A stretch of DNA of 64,000 bases. Origin: Alistipes sp. (GTDB taxonomy: Bacteria; Bacteroidota; Bacteroidia; Bacteroidales; Rikenellaceae). The notes beneath the pieces are model-generated. The model saw only the letters and a program-made list of their open reading frames with translations. It did no database searches and was not told the DNA's origin. A program made the position numbers and the translations under genes. Of the stretch, positions 35,147 through 44,822 are shown piece by piece. How positions within the stretch are numbered: the stretch's first letter is position 1; every line of letters begins with the position of its first letter. Where the stretch lies: contig JAHHQM010000001.1 of assembly GCA_020026395.1 (NCBI GenBank), positions 314,228-378,227 on the forward strand. Direction: 5' to 3'.

Positions 35147-36718
35147 TTAATAATTGATCAATTCGTCGAGGATCGAGCCTTCCGATGCGGCGGGTTCCGT
35201 GATGCCCAGGATATGAGCCAGGGTCGGGGCCACCGAAGTCTGATCGACGGGGCGGTTTACGTGGGTGCGGGGCAGGTTTTCGCCGTAGAAAATCAGAGGC
35301 ACCTGTGTGTCGTAGCCGTACATCGAACCCGACGACGAAACGCAACGGTACTGTTCTTCGATCCATTCGGGCAGCAGGTTGATCACCACATCACCCGAAC
35401 GGCGCGGATAGTAGCTGTTCTGCATCTTTTGGGCATAACCGCTGCCGAAGTAGCTGTTGCGCATGGCCGAGGCCGACAGCGCGTGCGAAATGCCGCTGAA
35501 CTGCATGGCGAAGGTTACGACCTCGTTTTGTACCTGTGCAAGGCTTATGCCGCGCTGGTAGATCAGGTTGTGGTTGAGCCACAGGTTTTTGTTGTCGTAG
35601 GCAACGACCCAGTTGCCCGAGCCGTAACGCACGTTCAGGAATCCGTTTACGATGACCTCGAACTGACGCGAATTGAAGCGGTGTTTGTCCGCTCCGGCCA
35701 CATCGTACGAGGGGCTGGTGCCGTGTGCCGAGGTGAAGACGATGACGGTCTCCTTGGCGTAGGGTTGCAGGGCGATGAATTGCAGAAAATCGGCCAGCTC
35801 GTAATCGAGGCGGTAGTACATATCCTCGACCTCGACCGATTCGGGGCCGTAGGCTTCGGTGATGTAACGCGACGGATCGAGGCAGATGTTCAGCACGTCG
35901 GGCGTCTTGTCGCTGCCCATTTCGTACTGGATGATCGCCTGCTTGGCAAAGCCGAACAGTGTCTCGTTGCCTGCGGGCGTGTAGCGCAATTTCTCGGCAT
36001 CGGAATGCAACATGAGGCGCGACTGACCCTTGATCTCGACACGGTCACGGCGACGGGTGGTGTTCTCGGTCTGCGTGATGTCGAAGGCGCGTTTATTGAG
36101 GTATTTCTTGTAATCGAGACGTGTGTTCCAACGGTCGTAGATGAGCGACTGCGGGATTTTCTCCTTGTTGTTCTGCATGACCCAGCGGGGCAGTGAATGA
36201 CCGATGTGCGATTTGTGTGCCCACTTGCAATCGTTGTCAAGCCAGTAGACCTCGCCACCGCGGTCACCCGAAGTGATGAAGGCCGACGAAGCATCGCACG
36301 CCACGGTGATCACTTTCGACGTGGGCGATTGGCGCAGAACGGTCTCCGAAAGGGTCGGGGCAATGATGTGGTCGGTTGCGGGTTCTTTTTCGTCGATGAG
36401 CGTAACCACTTCGTTAGTGATGTAATCGACCCAGTGATTGCCGATGATGCCGTGGGTCGAGGGCATGGCGCCCGTCGAAAGCGTGGCAAGCGATACGGCG
36501 GAGGTCGTTTGCAGGTAGTTGTAACGGCTGTTGGTGTAGTAGATGCCGTCGAGCATCATGCGCCTTAAGCCGTTCATCTGGAAATTCGCCTTATAGCGCG
36601 AGAGATCCTCCGCACGCATCGAGCCTGCGACGATGTTGATCACCAGGCGCGGCGTCTCGGCACGAAGTCCCGTAAAGCTTAAAAGAGCGAAGAAAAGGAT
36701 GATATATTTTGTTCTCAT
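35147..36718 (-). CDS. PafA-like alkaline-phosphatase-superfamily protein with degenerate active site
   Basis: 523 residues with signal peptide MRTKYIILFFALLSFTGLRA. The fold aligns with PafA phosphatases along its length: LVINIVAGSMRAEDL, SAVSLATLSTGAMPSTHGI, and a C-terminal YDTQVPLIFYG. The catalytic positions have changed. The first metal Asp is Gly32, the nucleophile Thr aligns with Ala78, and the Asp-x-x-x-His pair is Asp281...Tyr285. The Asp-His pair is Ala331-His332 (TSAHGT), and the late HGxxxxYD histidine is Ser (SGSMYGYD). It is probably an inactive periplasmic pseudoenzyme. It sits in a run between GSCFA and sufE. Confidence 0.8.
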   Translation of the reverse strand: MRTKYIILFFALLSFTGLRAETPRLVINIVAGSMRAEDLSRYKANFQMNGLRRMMLDGIYYTNSRYNYLQTTSAVSLATLSTGAMPSTHGIIGNHWVDYITNEVVTLIDEKEPATDHIIAPTLSETVLRQSPTSKVITVACDASSAFITSGDRGGEVYWLDNDCKWAHKSHIGHSLPRWVMQNNKEKIPQSLIYDRWNTRLDYKKYLNKRAFDITQTENTTRRRDRVEIKGQSRLMLHSDAEKLRYTPAGNETLFGFAKQAIIQYEMGSDKTPDVLNICLDPSRYITEAYGPESVEVEDMYYRLDYELADFLQFIALQPYAKETVIVFTSAHGTSPSYDVAGADKHRFNSRQFEVIVNGFLNVRYGSGNWVVAYDNKNLWLNHNLIYQRGISLAQVQNEVVTFAMQFSGISHALSASAMRNSYFGSGYAQKMQNSYYPRRSGDVVINLLPEWIEEQYRCVSSSGSMYGYDTQVPLIFYGENLPRTHVNRPVDQTSVAPTLAHILGITEPAASEGSILDELINY

Positions 36719-36746
36719 AAATCGGGTTCTCTAAATCTCGACAAAT

Positions 36747-37712
36747 TTACAAATTTATTTCGAGAGATTTAAGAAATGCGGCTCTTTCTCTTTCGAAATT
36801 AATCTCTTTGAGGCGGTCGATTTCGTCAAGGGCGCGGCGCACCATCTTTTGGTACTCTTCGGCGTGCGGGTTTCGGGGACGGTGTGCGGCCATGCGAAGG
36901 ACGGCCTCGATTTGAGGAATCAGTTCCCGGGTGTGGTCGTCTAAAACGGCCTCGGAGAACAACTCCCAAATGTAGGCTACGGCCTGTGTGGAGGGGTGCA
37001 CCAGATCGTCGGCGTAGTAGCGGTAGTCGCGAAGATCGTCGATCAGCGCCTCGTATGAGGGGAAATAATCCACCTCGGGGAAGCGTTCGCAAAGAATTTC
37101 GGCGGCAAGGCGCAGGGTCGATTTCGAGACATTGTTGCCCGAAAGTCCGTCCCCGATATGGCGCACGGGACTGACCGTAAGGATGATATGTTTTCCTTGT
37201 AACTCATTTTGGATCAGCGCGGTGTAATCCTCGACAATCTCCTCGACCGACAGGCGGTGGCGCGTAAATTCGCGGGCGGGTTGGCGGTGGCAGTTGGCAA
37301 CGATGTGCCCGTCGCGTTCGTAGACCCATGACGTGCCCCAGGTAATCAGTAGGGTGTTGCTCACGGAAAGAGCTTCGGCGGCTCGGTCTCGGGCGGCATT
37401 CATCGCAAGGAGTGCCTCCTCGGGTGAAAGACGCGAGAAATCGCCGTGAAACGCATAGTGAAACCACAGGTCGTGGTCGGAGTGCAGCTCCTTGCGCGTA
37501 ACTTCCTTATGAAGGGCGTAGGTGCGGACGGATTCCGAGATGGACGACGGGTTGAACAGGATGCCCGTGGGGTTGGCGGTGATGTGGAATTTCAGCTGCT
37601 CCATGCGGGCGGCGATGTGTTCCGTAAAGCACGATCCGAGTGCCAAAATGCGGTCGGAATAGCCGATTTTGCGGGTGAAGGGATTTATTTTTAGTTCGGT
37701 GCGAAATTTCAT
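36747..37712 (-). CDS. GSCFA-domain protein
   Basis: 321 residues from ATG 37712 (MKFRTELKINPFTRKIGYSD). The frame is open upstream into the ispE leader without homology. The family-naming motif is ALGSCFTEHIAARM, followed by FNPSSISESV, ITWGTSWVYE and LTVSPVRHIGDGL, with a closing DDLVHPSTQAVAYIWELF. The layout resembles SGNH/GDSL hydrolases (Ser in GSCF, late Asp/His in DDLVHPS), so esterase chemistry is possible but unproven. Upstream-most gene of the minus-strand run ending at 33384, and divergent from ispE. Confidence 0.85.
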   Translation of the reverse strand: MKFRTELKINPFTRKIGYSDRILALGSCFTEHIAARMEQLKFHITANPTGILFNPSSISESVRTYALHKEVTRKELHSDHDLWFHYAFHGDFSRLSPEEALLAMNAARDRAAEALSVSNTLLITWGTSWVYERDGHIVANCHRQPAREFTRHRLSVEEIVEDYTALIQNELQGKHIILTVSPVRHIGDGLSGNNVSKSTLRLAAEILCERFPEVDYFPSYEALIDDLRDYRYYADDLVHPSTQAVAYIWELFSEAVLDDHTRELIPQIEAVLRMAAHRPRNPHAEEYQKMVRRALDEIDRLKEINFERERAAFLKSLEINL

Positions 37713-37788
37713 GTCACAAAAATAGAGATTTCTTTTGTATATTTGTAATCGGAACTTGAAAACTCGTTTCTTAAAGACGGAAAAAGTT

Positions 37789-38601
37789 ATGATTCTGAAG
37801 GCAAACTGCAAGATAAATTTCGGGTTGGATGTCCTGAGACGCCGACCGGACGGATACCACGATTTGGAGACGGTCATGTTCCCCGTTTTGGGGCTTTACG
37901 ATGTCGTAGAGGTCGAACGGACGGGCGCGACGGGTGCCGAATTTGTGTCGGAGGGTCTGGTGGTCGATTGCCCCGCGGAGGACAACATCTGTCTTAAGGC
38001 ATTCCGATTGATGCACGACCGATACGGCGTGGACGGGGTGCGGATCCGTTTGGACAAACGGGTACCTTTTGGTGCGGGATTGGGCGGAGGATCGTCCGAT
38101 GGCACGATGGTGCTGGTGGCCTTGAATCAGATCTTTTCGCTCGGCCTTTCGGAGGCGGAATTGATCGACCGTGCTGCCGAATTGGGGAGTGACACGGCAT
38201 TTTTTGTACGCAACACACCTCAATTATGCAAGGGGCGCGGGGAGCAGATGACGCCCGTGGAGTTGAAGCTTGAGGGGATGATTCTTGTGGTGGTGAAACC
38301 CGATGAGGGGGTATCGACCCGCGAGGCCTATTCGGGGGTTGTGCCGCATGTACCCGAAGTGAGTCTGGAGGAGCGTCTGAAGTTGCCGTTGGAGCAGTGG
38401 CAGGGGGTGGTGACGAACGATTTCGAGAAGCACATCCTCCTGGCGCATCCTTCGATTCGGGAGGCCAAGGAGCAGTTGCTGACGGCGGGGGCGGTTTATG
38501 CCTCGATGTCGGGCAGCGGTTCGGCCGTGTTCGGATTGTTCCGTGGTGATGCGGACGAAGGGACGCTCCGAGCGATTTCGCCCTATGTGTTCCGTCTGTA
38601 A
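37789..38601 (+). CDS. ispE: 4-diphosphocytidyl-2-C-methyl-D-erythritol kinase
   Basis: 270 residues from ATG 37789 (MILKANCKINFGLDVL). GHMP kinase of the non-mevalonate isoprenoid pathway, phosphorylating CDP-methylerythritol. The ATP loop PFGAGLGGGSSDG and the C-terminal MSGSGSAVFGLF are clear. A TATATTTG -7 box sits at 37738-37745, giving a leader of about 35 bases; no good -33 was seen. Confidence 0.95.
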   Translation: MILKANCKINFGLDVLRRRPDGYHDLETVMFPVLGLYDVVEVERTGATGAEFVSEGLVVDCPAEDNICLKAFRLMHDRYGVDGVRIRLDKRVPFGAGLGGGSSDGTMVLVALNQIFSLGLSEAELIDRAAELGSDTAFFVRNTPQLCKGRGEQMTPVELKLEGMILVVVKPDEGVSTREAYSGVVPHVPEVSLEERLKLPLEQWQGVVTNDFEKHILLAHPSIREAKEQLLTAGAVYASMSGSGSAVFGLFRGDADEGTLRAISPYVFRL

Positions 38602-38603
38602 AA

Positions 38604-38645
38604 AATAAAAAGCCGTTGGTCGAAAAGATCAACGGCTTTTTTTGT
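38604..38645. terminator. Bidirectional terminator between ispE and rpiB
   Basis: AAAAGCCGTTG (38608-38618) pairs with CAACGGCTTTT (38630-38640), continued by a short inner stem and flanked by A and T runs. Confidence 0.88.
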
Positions 38646-38658
38646 GGGTCGTGGTAAA

Positions 38659-39096
38659 TTACTTGCTCAACGCGATCTTGGTCACACGGCGTTCGTGGCG
38701 ACCACCCTCAAACGGGGTCTCCAGGAATTTGTCGAGCATGGCAACGGCCTCGTCGTTCGAAATGAAACGGGCGGGGAACACGATGACGTTGGCGTTGTTG
38801 TGCTGACGGATCAGTGTAGCCACATCGGTATTCCAGCAAAGACCGGCACGTACCTTCTGGTGCTTGTTGACGGTCATCGACATGCCTTCGCCCGAACCGC
38901 ACAGACCGACACCGATTTCCAGTTCTCCGTTGTCGATGGCCTCACCCAGCTGATGGCCGAAGTCGGGATAATCGACGCTCTCGGGAGAGTCGCATCCGAA
39001 ATCAATCACCTCAAAGCCTTTGGATGCCAGATAGCCGACCAGAAATTCTTTCATCTCGTAGCCTGCATGGTCGCAAGCGATACCTATTTTTTTCAT
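38659..39096 (-). CDS. rpiB: Ribose-5-phosphate isomerase B
   Basis: 145 residues. Interconverts ribose-5-phosphate and ribulose-5-phosphate. RpiB/LacA signatures: IACDHAGYEMKEFL at the N-terminus, GVGLCGSGEGMSMTVNK with the active-site Cys, and RAGLCWNTDVATL. Full length for the family. It lies downstream of typA on the same strand, separated by a terminator. Confidence 0.95.
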   Translation of the reverse strand: MKKIGIACDHAGYEMKEFLVGYLASKGFEVIDFGCDSPESVDYPDFGHQLGEAIDNGELEIGVGLCGSGEGMSMTVNKHQKVRAGLCWNTDVATLIRQHNNANVIVFPARFISNDEAVAMLDKFLETPFEGGRHERRVTKIALSK

Positions 39097-39174
39097 TTTT
39101 AAGGATGTTATTTGTTGGTTTATTCTACAAAAATAAGAATTTTTCTCAAATGCGGGTGCGATTTGCCCGAAAAA

Positions 39175-39215
39175 ATAAAAGACCGATCAGAAATTTTCCG
39201 ATCGGTCTTTTTATG
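39175..39215 (-). terminator. Terminator of typA
   Basis: AAAGACCGATC (39178-39188) pairs with GATCGGTCTTT (39200-39210), with T residues beyond on both strands. Confidence 0.85.
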
Positions 39216-39234
39216 TGTCATTCGGTTGCCCGAA

Positions 39235-41037
39235 TTATTTGGCGGCACGTTTGCGGTCTACCTCGTGCAAGAGAATCTTGCGCAGACGCATCGAGTGCGG
39301 GGTAACCTCTACGTATTCGTCTTCCTTGATGTACTCCAAAGCCTCCTCCAGCGTGAATACTTTCGGGGGAACGATGACAGCCTTGTCATCCGAACCCGAC
39401 GCACGCATATTGGTCAGCTGTTTCGACTTGGTGACGTTCACCGTGATATCGTTTTGGCGGGTATGCTCACCGATCACCTGGCCTTCGTAAACCTGATCCA
39501 TCGGGTTGATGAAGAAGCGGCCGCGATCCTGCAGTTTGTCGATCGAGTAGGCATAGGCCGTACCCGTCTCACCCGAGATGATTGAACCATTGGTACGTTT
39601 CTCGATCTCGCCGACCCAGGGCTCGAAGTCCTTCAGACGGTGGGTCATGATGGCTTCACCGGCCGTAGCGGTCAGCATGTTGGAACGCAGACCGATGATA
39701 CCGCGCGAAGGAATCGTGAACTCCAGACGGACACGTTCGCCGTTGGTCTCCATGTTGGTCAGCGTGGCCTTACGCTTGGTAGCCAACTCGATGACCGTAC
39801 CCGAATGCTCCTCGGGACAGTCGACCGTCATCTCCTCGACAGGTTCGCACTTCTTGCCGTCGATCTCCTTGACGATTACGCGGGGCTGACCCACCTGCAA
39901 CTCGTACCCCTCACGACGCATCGTCTCGATCAGTACCGACAAGTGCAGTACGCCACGACCGAATACGTTGAAGCTGTCGGCCGAAGGACCGGGCGTTACG
40001 CGCAGGGCGAGGTTCTTCTCCAACTCGCGATCCAGACGTTCCTTGATGTGGCGCGAGGTGACGAATTTACCGTCCTTACCGAAGAACGGAGAGTTATTGA
40101 TGGTGAAGAGCATCGACATGGTCGGCTCGTCGATATCAATGGGTGGCAGGGGTTCGGGGTTCTCGAAGTCGCAGATCGTATCGCCGATCTCGAAGCCTTC
40201 GATACCCATGATGGCGCAGATCTCGCCGCAGGGAACCACATCGACCTTCTTCTTGCCCAGACCCTCGAAGACCATCAGATCCTTGATTTTGGTCTTGATC
40301 ATCGTCTTGCCGTCGCGCTTTGCCAGCGTGACGTTCTGTCCGGCACGCAACTCGCCACGGGTAACCTTACCCACGGCAATACGACCCGTGTAGTTCGAGT
40401 ACTCGAGCGAGGTGATCAGCATCTGAGGCGTACCCTCCACGATTTCGGGTTCGGGAATCTCGTCGATGATCGTATCCAGAAGAGGCTGGATCGAGTCGGT
40501 GCGCTCGTTCCATTTATGCGACATCCAACCCTGTTTTGCAGAACCGTAGATGGTCTTGTAGTCGAGCTGGTCTTCGGTGGCGTTCAGCGAAAACATCAGA
40601 TCGAAAACCTGTTCGTTTACCACTTCGGGACGGCAGTTGGGTTTGTCCACCTTGTTGATCACAACGATCGGCTTCTTGCCGAGTTTGAGTGCCTTTTCAA
40701 GCACAAAACGGGTTTGGGGCATCGTGCCCTCGAACGCATCAACCAGAAGAAGCACACCGTCGCACATGTTGAGCACACGCTCAACCTCACCACCGAAGTC
40801 GGCGTGACCCGGGGTGTCAATGATATTGATCTTATAATCCTTATAAATAACCGAAACGTTTTTCGACAGAATCGTGATACCGCGCTCTCTCTCGAGATCG
40901 TTGTTGTCAAGAATCAAACCGTCGGTCGGTTTCGAATTATCGCGCAGGATATGACCTGCCAAAATCATTTTGTCAACAATCGTGGTCTTACCGTGATCCA
41001 CGTGGGCAATAATTGCAATATTGCGCAGTTTTCGCAT
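39235..41037 (-). CDS. typA: Ribosome-associated GTPase TypA/BipA
   Basis: 600 residues. EF-G-like GTPase that binds the ribosome and aids 50S assembly under stress. G1 is AHVDHGKTT, G3 is DTPGHADFGGE and G4 is VINKVDKP. The following beta-barrel, EF-G domain III/V-like region and BipA-specific C-terminus (EALEYIKEDEYVEVTPHSMR) are complete. A TACCTTTG box lies on the minus strand at 41064-41057, within 30 bases of the start. Confidence 0.96.
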   Translation of the reverse strand: MRKLRNIAIIAHVDHGKTTIVDKMILAGHILRDNSKPTDGLILDNNDLERERGITILSKNVSVIYKDYKINIIDTPGHADFGGEVERVLNMCDGVLLLVDAFEGTMPQTRFVLEKALKLGKKPIVVINKVDKPNCRPEVVNEQVFDLMFSLNATEDQLDYKTIYGSAKQGWMSHKWNERTDSIQPLLDTIIDEIPEPEIVEGTPQMLITSLEYSNYTGRIAVGKVTRGELRAGQNVTLAKRDGKTMIKTKIKDLMVFEGLGKKKVDVVPCGEICAIMGIEGFEIGDTICDFENPEPLPPIDIDEPTMSMLFTINNSPFFGKDGKFVTSRHIKERLDRELEKNLALRVTPGPSADSFNVFGRGVLHLSVLIETMRREGYELQVGQPRVIVKEIDGKKCEPVEEMTVDCPEEHSGTVIELATKRKATLTNMETNGERVRLEFTIPSRGIIGLRSNMLTATAGEAIMTHRLKDFEPWVGEIEKRTNGSIISGETGTAYAYSIDKLQDRGRFFINPMDQVYEGQVIGEHTRQNDITVNVTKSKQLTNMRASGSDDKAVIVPPKVFTLEEALEYIKEDEYVEVTPHSMRLRKILLHEVDRKRAAK

Positions 41038-41085
41038 AAGAGAATAATTTATCGCACAAAGGTACTAAAAATCTTTAAAAAATAC

Positions 41086-41093
41086 TATTTTTG
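41086..41093 (+). promoter_or_regulatory. -7 box before aroB
   Basis: TATTTTTG is an exact TAnnTTTG 27 bases before ATG 41120. It is divergent with the typA box at 41057-41064. No TTG at 19-21 bases upstream, so support is partial. Confidence 0.45.
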
Positions 41094-41119
41094 TTTCCGA
41101 AACCTAAAATCTATTCGCA

Positions 41120-42133
41120 ATGGAGCCGTTATTTCGCATTTGTGGGCTGTCGGAAGTCTGGCAGGGTAAGGCCGAAAATCTGCTTGGAGGGTTATTGCCC
41201 AAGGGGCGGGTTGTGGCGGTTGTCGATTCGAGGGTCGCAAGGCTCTATCCCGATTTTGTGGGGCGGTTCGAGCGGGTAGAGATCACTCCATCGGAAGAGG
41301 ATAAAACACTGCAAACCGTTGAATATATTTGCCGTAAGTTTGTCGAGATGGGCGTTGATCGTTCGACCTTCGTGTTGGGAATCGGTGGCGGAATTACGAC
41401 CGACATTGCGGGATTTGTCGCTTCGGTCTATATGCGCGGGGTACGGTTCGGCTTCGTATCGACGTCGCTGCTCGGGCAGGTCGATGCCTCGGTCGGCGGA
41501 AAAAACGGCGTGAATCTGGACGGCTATAAAAATATGATCGGTGTGTTCTCGCAGCCGCAATTTGTGGTCTGTGACCCCGAATTTTTGCGGACGCTCCCCG
41601 AACGCGAGTTCCGTGCGGGGATGGCCGAGGTGGTTAAGTCGGCCGTCATCGGGGACGGGACGCTCTTCGAAAAATTGGAGGGGTGTACGTTGGAGACCTT
41701 GCGCGAGGATCGCGAGTTGCTCGCGGAGGCCATTGCGGGGGCAATCCGTCTCAAAGCGCAGATCGTGTCGCGTGATGAGCACGAGGCGGGCGAACGGCGC
41801 AAGCTGAATCTCGGTCACACGTTTGGCCATGCGATCGAAAAATGCAGTCGCGAGATGAATCACGGTGAGGCCGTGGCGGTGGGGTTGCGTTTGGTGGTCG
41901 ATGTGGCCGTGAAGATGAATCGGTTGTCGTTTGCGGATCGCGGGCGCATCCTCGGGTTGTTGTCCCGATTGGGATTTGTGCTGAATCCTCCTGTCGAAAT
42001 GGCGGAGCTTAAAGCCGCGGCGATGAAAGACAAGAAGCAGAGTCGCGGAGTGTTGAATCTGGTTGTGCCGACGGGGATCGGATCGTGTGAGGTGATGCCC
42101 TTACGGCACGATGAGTTCGAGCGGCTGTTTTAG
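41120..42133 (+). CDS. aroB: 3-dehydroquinate synthase
   Basis: 337 residues from ATG 41120. NAD- and zinc-dependent second step of the shikimate pathway. Motifs: GIGGGITTDIAGFVAS, STSLLGQVDASVGGKNGVN, the metal-ligand region KLNLGHTFGHAIEK (His), and NHGEAVAVGL (second His). Slightly shorter than the E. coli enzyme (362). Likely monocistronic, ending at a terminator shared with pheT. Confidence 0.95.
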   Translation: MEPLFRICGLSEVWQGKAENLLGGLLPKGRVVAVVDSRVARLYPDFVGRFERVEITPSEEDKTLQTVEYICRKFVEMGVDRSTFVLGIGGGITTDIAGFVASVYMRGVRFGFVSTSLLGQVDASVGGKNGVNLDGYKNMIGVFSQPQFVVCDPEFLRTLPEREFRAGMAEVVKSAVIGDGTLFEKLEGCTLETLREDRELLAEAIAGAIRLKAQIVSRDEHEAGERRKLNLGHTFGHAIEKCSREMNHGEAVAVGLRLVVDVAVKMNRLSFADRGRILGLLSRLGFVLNPPVEMAELKAAAMKDKKQSRGVLNLVVPTGIGSCEVMPLRHDEFERLF

Positions 42134-42146
42134 ACCTATATATAAT

Positions 42147-42187
42147 ATAAAAGCGGTGGACGAAAAGTCGTCCACCGCTTTTTTCGT
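42147..42187. terminator. Bidirectional terminator between aroB and pheT
   Basis: A 15-base perfect stem: AAAAGCGGTGGACGA (42149-42163) pairs with 42168-42182 around an AAAG loop. Confidence 0.92.
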
Positions 42188-42202
42188 ATCCTAAAGGAAG
42201 GA

Positions 42203-44668
42203 TTATTTACGGATCTCGGCGCCGCATTTGCGCTCGAGTTGTTTTGCAAGATTCTGCATGACATGCTCGATGGCTTTGTCGTTCAGCGTCTTGGTCTTGT
42301 CCTCGAGGACGAAGTTCAAGGCATAGGATTTCTTACCCTCGGGCAGCTTGTCACCCTCGTAAACATCGAATAACGATACCTGCTTCAGAAGTTTCTTCTC
42401 GGTCGCGAAGGCAACCTCGCGCAGAGCCGAGAAGGTTACGTTCTTATCCACCAGAAGAGCCAGGTCGCGGCGAACCTCCGGGAATTTCGACAGCTCCTCG
42501 GCTACGACCTTGTGTTTCTTGGTCGATTTAACCAAAGCCTCGAAGTTCATCTCCATGAAGAATACATCCTGCTTGACATCGACCATGCGGCGGATCTTGG
42601 GGTTGACGACACCGATCTGCAACAGCTCTTTGCCGTTGAGTTTCATCGTAAGGGCGTCGGCGAACAGGTCGCTCTCCAGCGTCTCGGTCTGCAGCGAGTA
42701 GATGTCGATGCCGAAGCGGCGCAGCAGTTTCTCGACGATGGCACGCAGTGTGAAGAACGATGCGGGAGTGGCGGGTGCATTCCACGATGCGGGAGCAGCG
42801 TTACCCGTAACGGCGATGGCCAGGCGGTACTCCTGCGAGTAGGCTTTCAGGTGATCTTCCTCGTGGTGCTTGTTCTCGTCGAAGAAGTAGCAGTTACCGA
42901 ACTCGTAGATCTTCAGGTTGCCGTTCTTGCGGTTTGCGTTCAGTGCAACAACCTCCAGCGTGTTGAACAGGAGGGTCTGACGCATTACGTTCAGATCGGC
43001 ACTCAAGGGGTTCATCAGACGAACGCAATTTTCGGCCTTATAGCTCGTGAGGTTCTCGTAGTAAGCACCCTTGGTCAGCGAGTTGGACATGATCTCCGTG
43101 TAGCCGTTGGCGGTCAGGTAGTCGGCGGCAAGATTCATCAGTTTGTTCTTGTCGGGACGCTGTACGTGGGAGATGGTCGAACGCATACGCGAAGGAATCT
43201 CGATGTTGTTGTAGCCGTAGATGCGGAGGATATCCTCGATCAAATCGGCGTCGCGCTGTACATCGACGCGGTAGGGCGGAACCGATACGGTCATCACACC
43301 GTTCTCCTCCTTCAGGATTTTAACCTCCAGCGCAGCGATGATGCGGCGGATCTGATCCTCGGGGATAACCTTGCCGATCAGCGTATTGATGTGCTCGAAC
43401 GAAACCTCAAATACGAAGTCTTGTGCGGGCGTGGGGTTTATGTCGGTGATTTCGCTCGAGATCTTACCGCCGGCCAGCTCCTGCATCAGCAGGGCGGCAC
43501 GTTTCAGGGCGATGACCTGCATGCGGGGATCGATACCGCGCTCGAAGCGGAACGAGGCGTCGGTGTTCAAGCCGTGGCGCTTGGCCGTCTTGCGCACCCA
43601 TACGGGGTGGAAGTAGGCGCTCTCGAGGAATACGTCGGTCGTCGTGTCGCTGATGCCCGACTCAAGGCCGCCCAGCACACCTGCGATGCACATGGGTTTC
43701 TCCTTGGAACAGATCATCAGGTCGTTCTCGGAGAGTTTGTGCTCGACGCCGTCCAATGTGACGAACGGAGTGCCTTCCTTGCACGTGCGTACCACGATCT
43801 CGTTGCCGTCGACCTTCTTCAGATCGAAAGCGTGGAGGGGCTGACCCATCTCGAAGAGTACGTAGTTGGTGATGTCCACCAGATTGTTCTTGGGGTTGAT
43901 GCCGATGGCACGCAGTTCGTTCTGCATCCATTCGGGCGAGGGGGCGATCTTGCAACCCGTAACCGTCACGCCTGCATAGCGGGGTGCGGCTTCCTGGTTC
44001 TCGATCGTGACTTTGACTTCGTGGTCGTGGTTATCGACCTTGAACGACGATACATCGGGCACCTTCAGTTCGGCGTTCTTGCCCTGGCTCTTGAGCCATG
44101 CCACAAGGTCGCGGGCAACACCCAGATGCGATGCGGCATCCGAACGGTTCGGCGTAAGACCGATGCCGATCAGGTAGTCGTCCTCGATGTGGAGGTACTC
44201 CTTGGCGGTCATACCCACCTGTGCGTCGGCGGGAAGCTCCATAATACCGTCGTGCGACTCGCCGATGCCCAGTTCATCTTCGGCGCAAAGCATACCGAGC
44301 GACTCCACGCCACGGATTTTGCTGCGTTTGATCTTGAACTCCTCGTCACCGCCGTTGGGGTACAACACGGCACCCACCGTGGCGCATAGCACCTTCAAGC
44401 CCTGACGGCAGTTGGGTGCACCGCAGACGATCGGAAGCAGTTCTTCTGCTCCGACATCCACCGTCGTGATGTGGAGGTGATCCGAGTCGGGGTGGTTGAT
44501 GCAGGTCTTCACCTCGCCAACCACAACGTCCTTCAGACCGCCCTTGACGGTCTCTATCTTTTTGAATTCCTCGACCTCAAGACCGATGTCCGTGAGGACT
44601 TTGGCCATTTCCTCGGCCGAAAGGTCCGTGTCAACGTAATGTTTGAGCCAATTGTAAGAGATATTCAT
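42203..44668 (-). CDS. pheT: Phenylalanyl-tRNA synthetase beta subunit
   Basis: 821 residues. Partner of PheS in the heterotetramer that charges tRNA-Phe. N-terminal EMAP-like tRNA-binding domain (about 40-150, VGEVKTCINHPDSDHLHITT), B3/B4 editing domain, B5 domain, catalytic-like core and C-terminal ferredoxin-fold anticodon-binding domain (about 725-821, LSKFPEVRRDLALLVDKNV) are all present. pheS is not adjacent. Confidence 0.96.
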   Translation of the reverse strand: MNISYNWLKHYVDTDLSAEEMAKVLTDIGLEVEEFKKIETVKGGLKDVVVGEVKTCINHPDSDHLHITTVDVGAEELLPIVCGAPNCRQGLKVLCATVGAVLYPNGGDEEFKIKRSKIRGVESLGMLCAEDELGIGESHDGIMELPADAQVGMTAKEYLHIEDDYLIGIGLTPNRSDAASHLGVARDLVAWLKSQGKNAELKVPDVSSFKVDNHDHEVKVTIENQEAAPRYAGVTVTGCKIAPSPEWMQNELRAIGINPKNNLVDITNYVLFEMGQPLHAFDLKKVDGNEIVVRTCKEGTPFVTLDGVEHKLSENDLMICSKEKPMCIAGVLGGLESGISDTTTDVFLESAYFHPVWVRKTAKRHGLNTDASFRFERGIDPRMQVIALKRAALLMQELAGGKISSEITDINPTPAQDFVFEVSFEHINTLIGKVIPEDQIRRIIAALEVKILKEENGVMTVSVPPYRVDVQRDADLIEDILRIYGYNNIEIPSRMRSTISHVQRPDKNKLMNLAADYLTANGYTEIMSNSLTKGAYYENLTSYKAENCVRLMNPLSADLNVMRQTLLFNTLEVVALNANRKNGNLKIYEFGNCYFFDENKHHEEDHLKAYSQEYRLAIAVTGNAAPASWNAPATPASFFTLRAIVEKLLRRFGIDIYSLQTETLESDLFADALTMKLNGKELLQIGVVNPKIRRMVDVKQDVFFMEMNFEALVKSTKKHKVVAEELSKFPEVRRDLALLVDKNVTFSALREVAFATEKKLLKQVSLFDVYEGDKLPEGKKSYALNFVLEDKTKTLNDKAIEHVMQNLAKQLERKCGAEIRK

Positions 44669-44706
44669 TATATCGTAAAATTTGTATGTTCCAAAACAAT
44701 AATGTG

Positions 44707-44737
44707 CAAAGATACGTATTTAATAAGTTTTTTACAA
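44707..44737 (-). promoter_or_regulatory. pheT promoter
   Basis: On the minus strand TTG (44737-44735), a 20-base spacer and an exact TATCTTTG (44714-44707), about 40 bases before the pheT ATG. Confidence 0.75.
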
Positions 44738-44822
44738 TATAAATCTGCGCGAATATCCGCTCCGGAAAATTGTTCCGAAACGGATTTTTTCTCCCCTGCG
44801 GGTCGCGATTTGTGAAAAACGC

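Noticed and set aside
42512..44389. Plus-strand open frame of about 625 codons opposite pheT
   Set aside because: Shadow of pheT; no recognisable protein features and no promoter.
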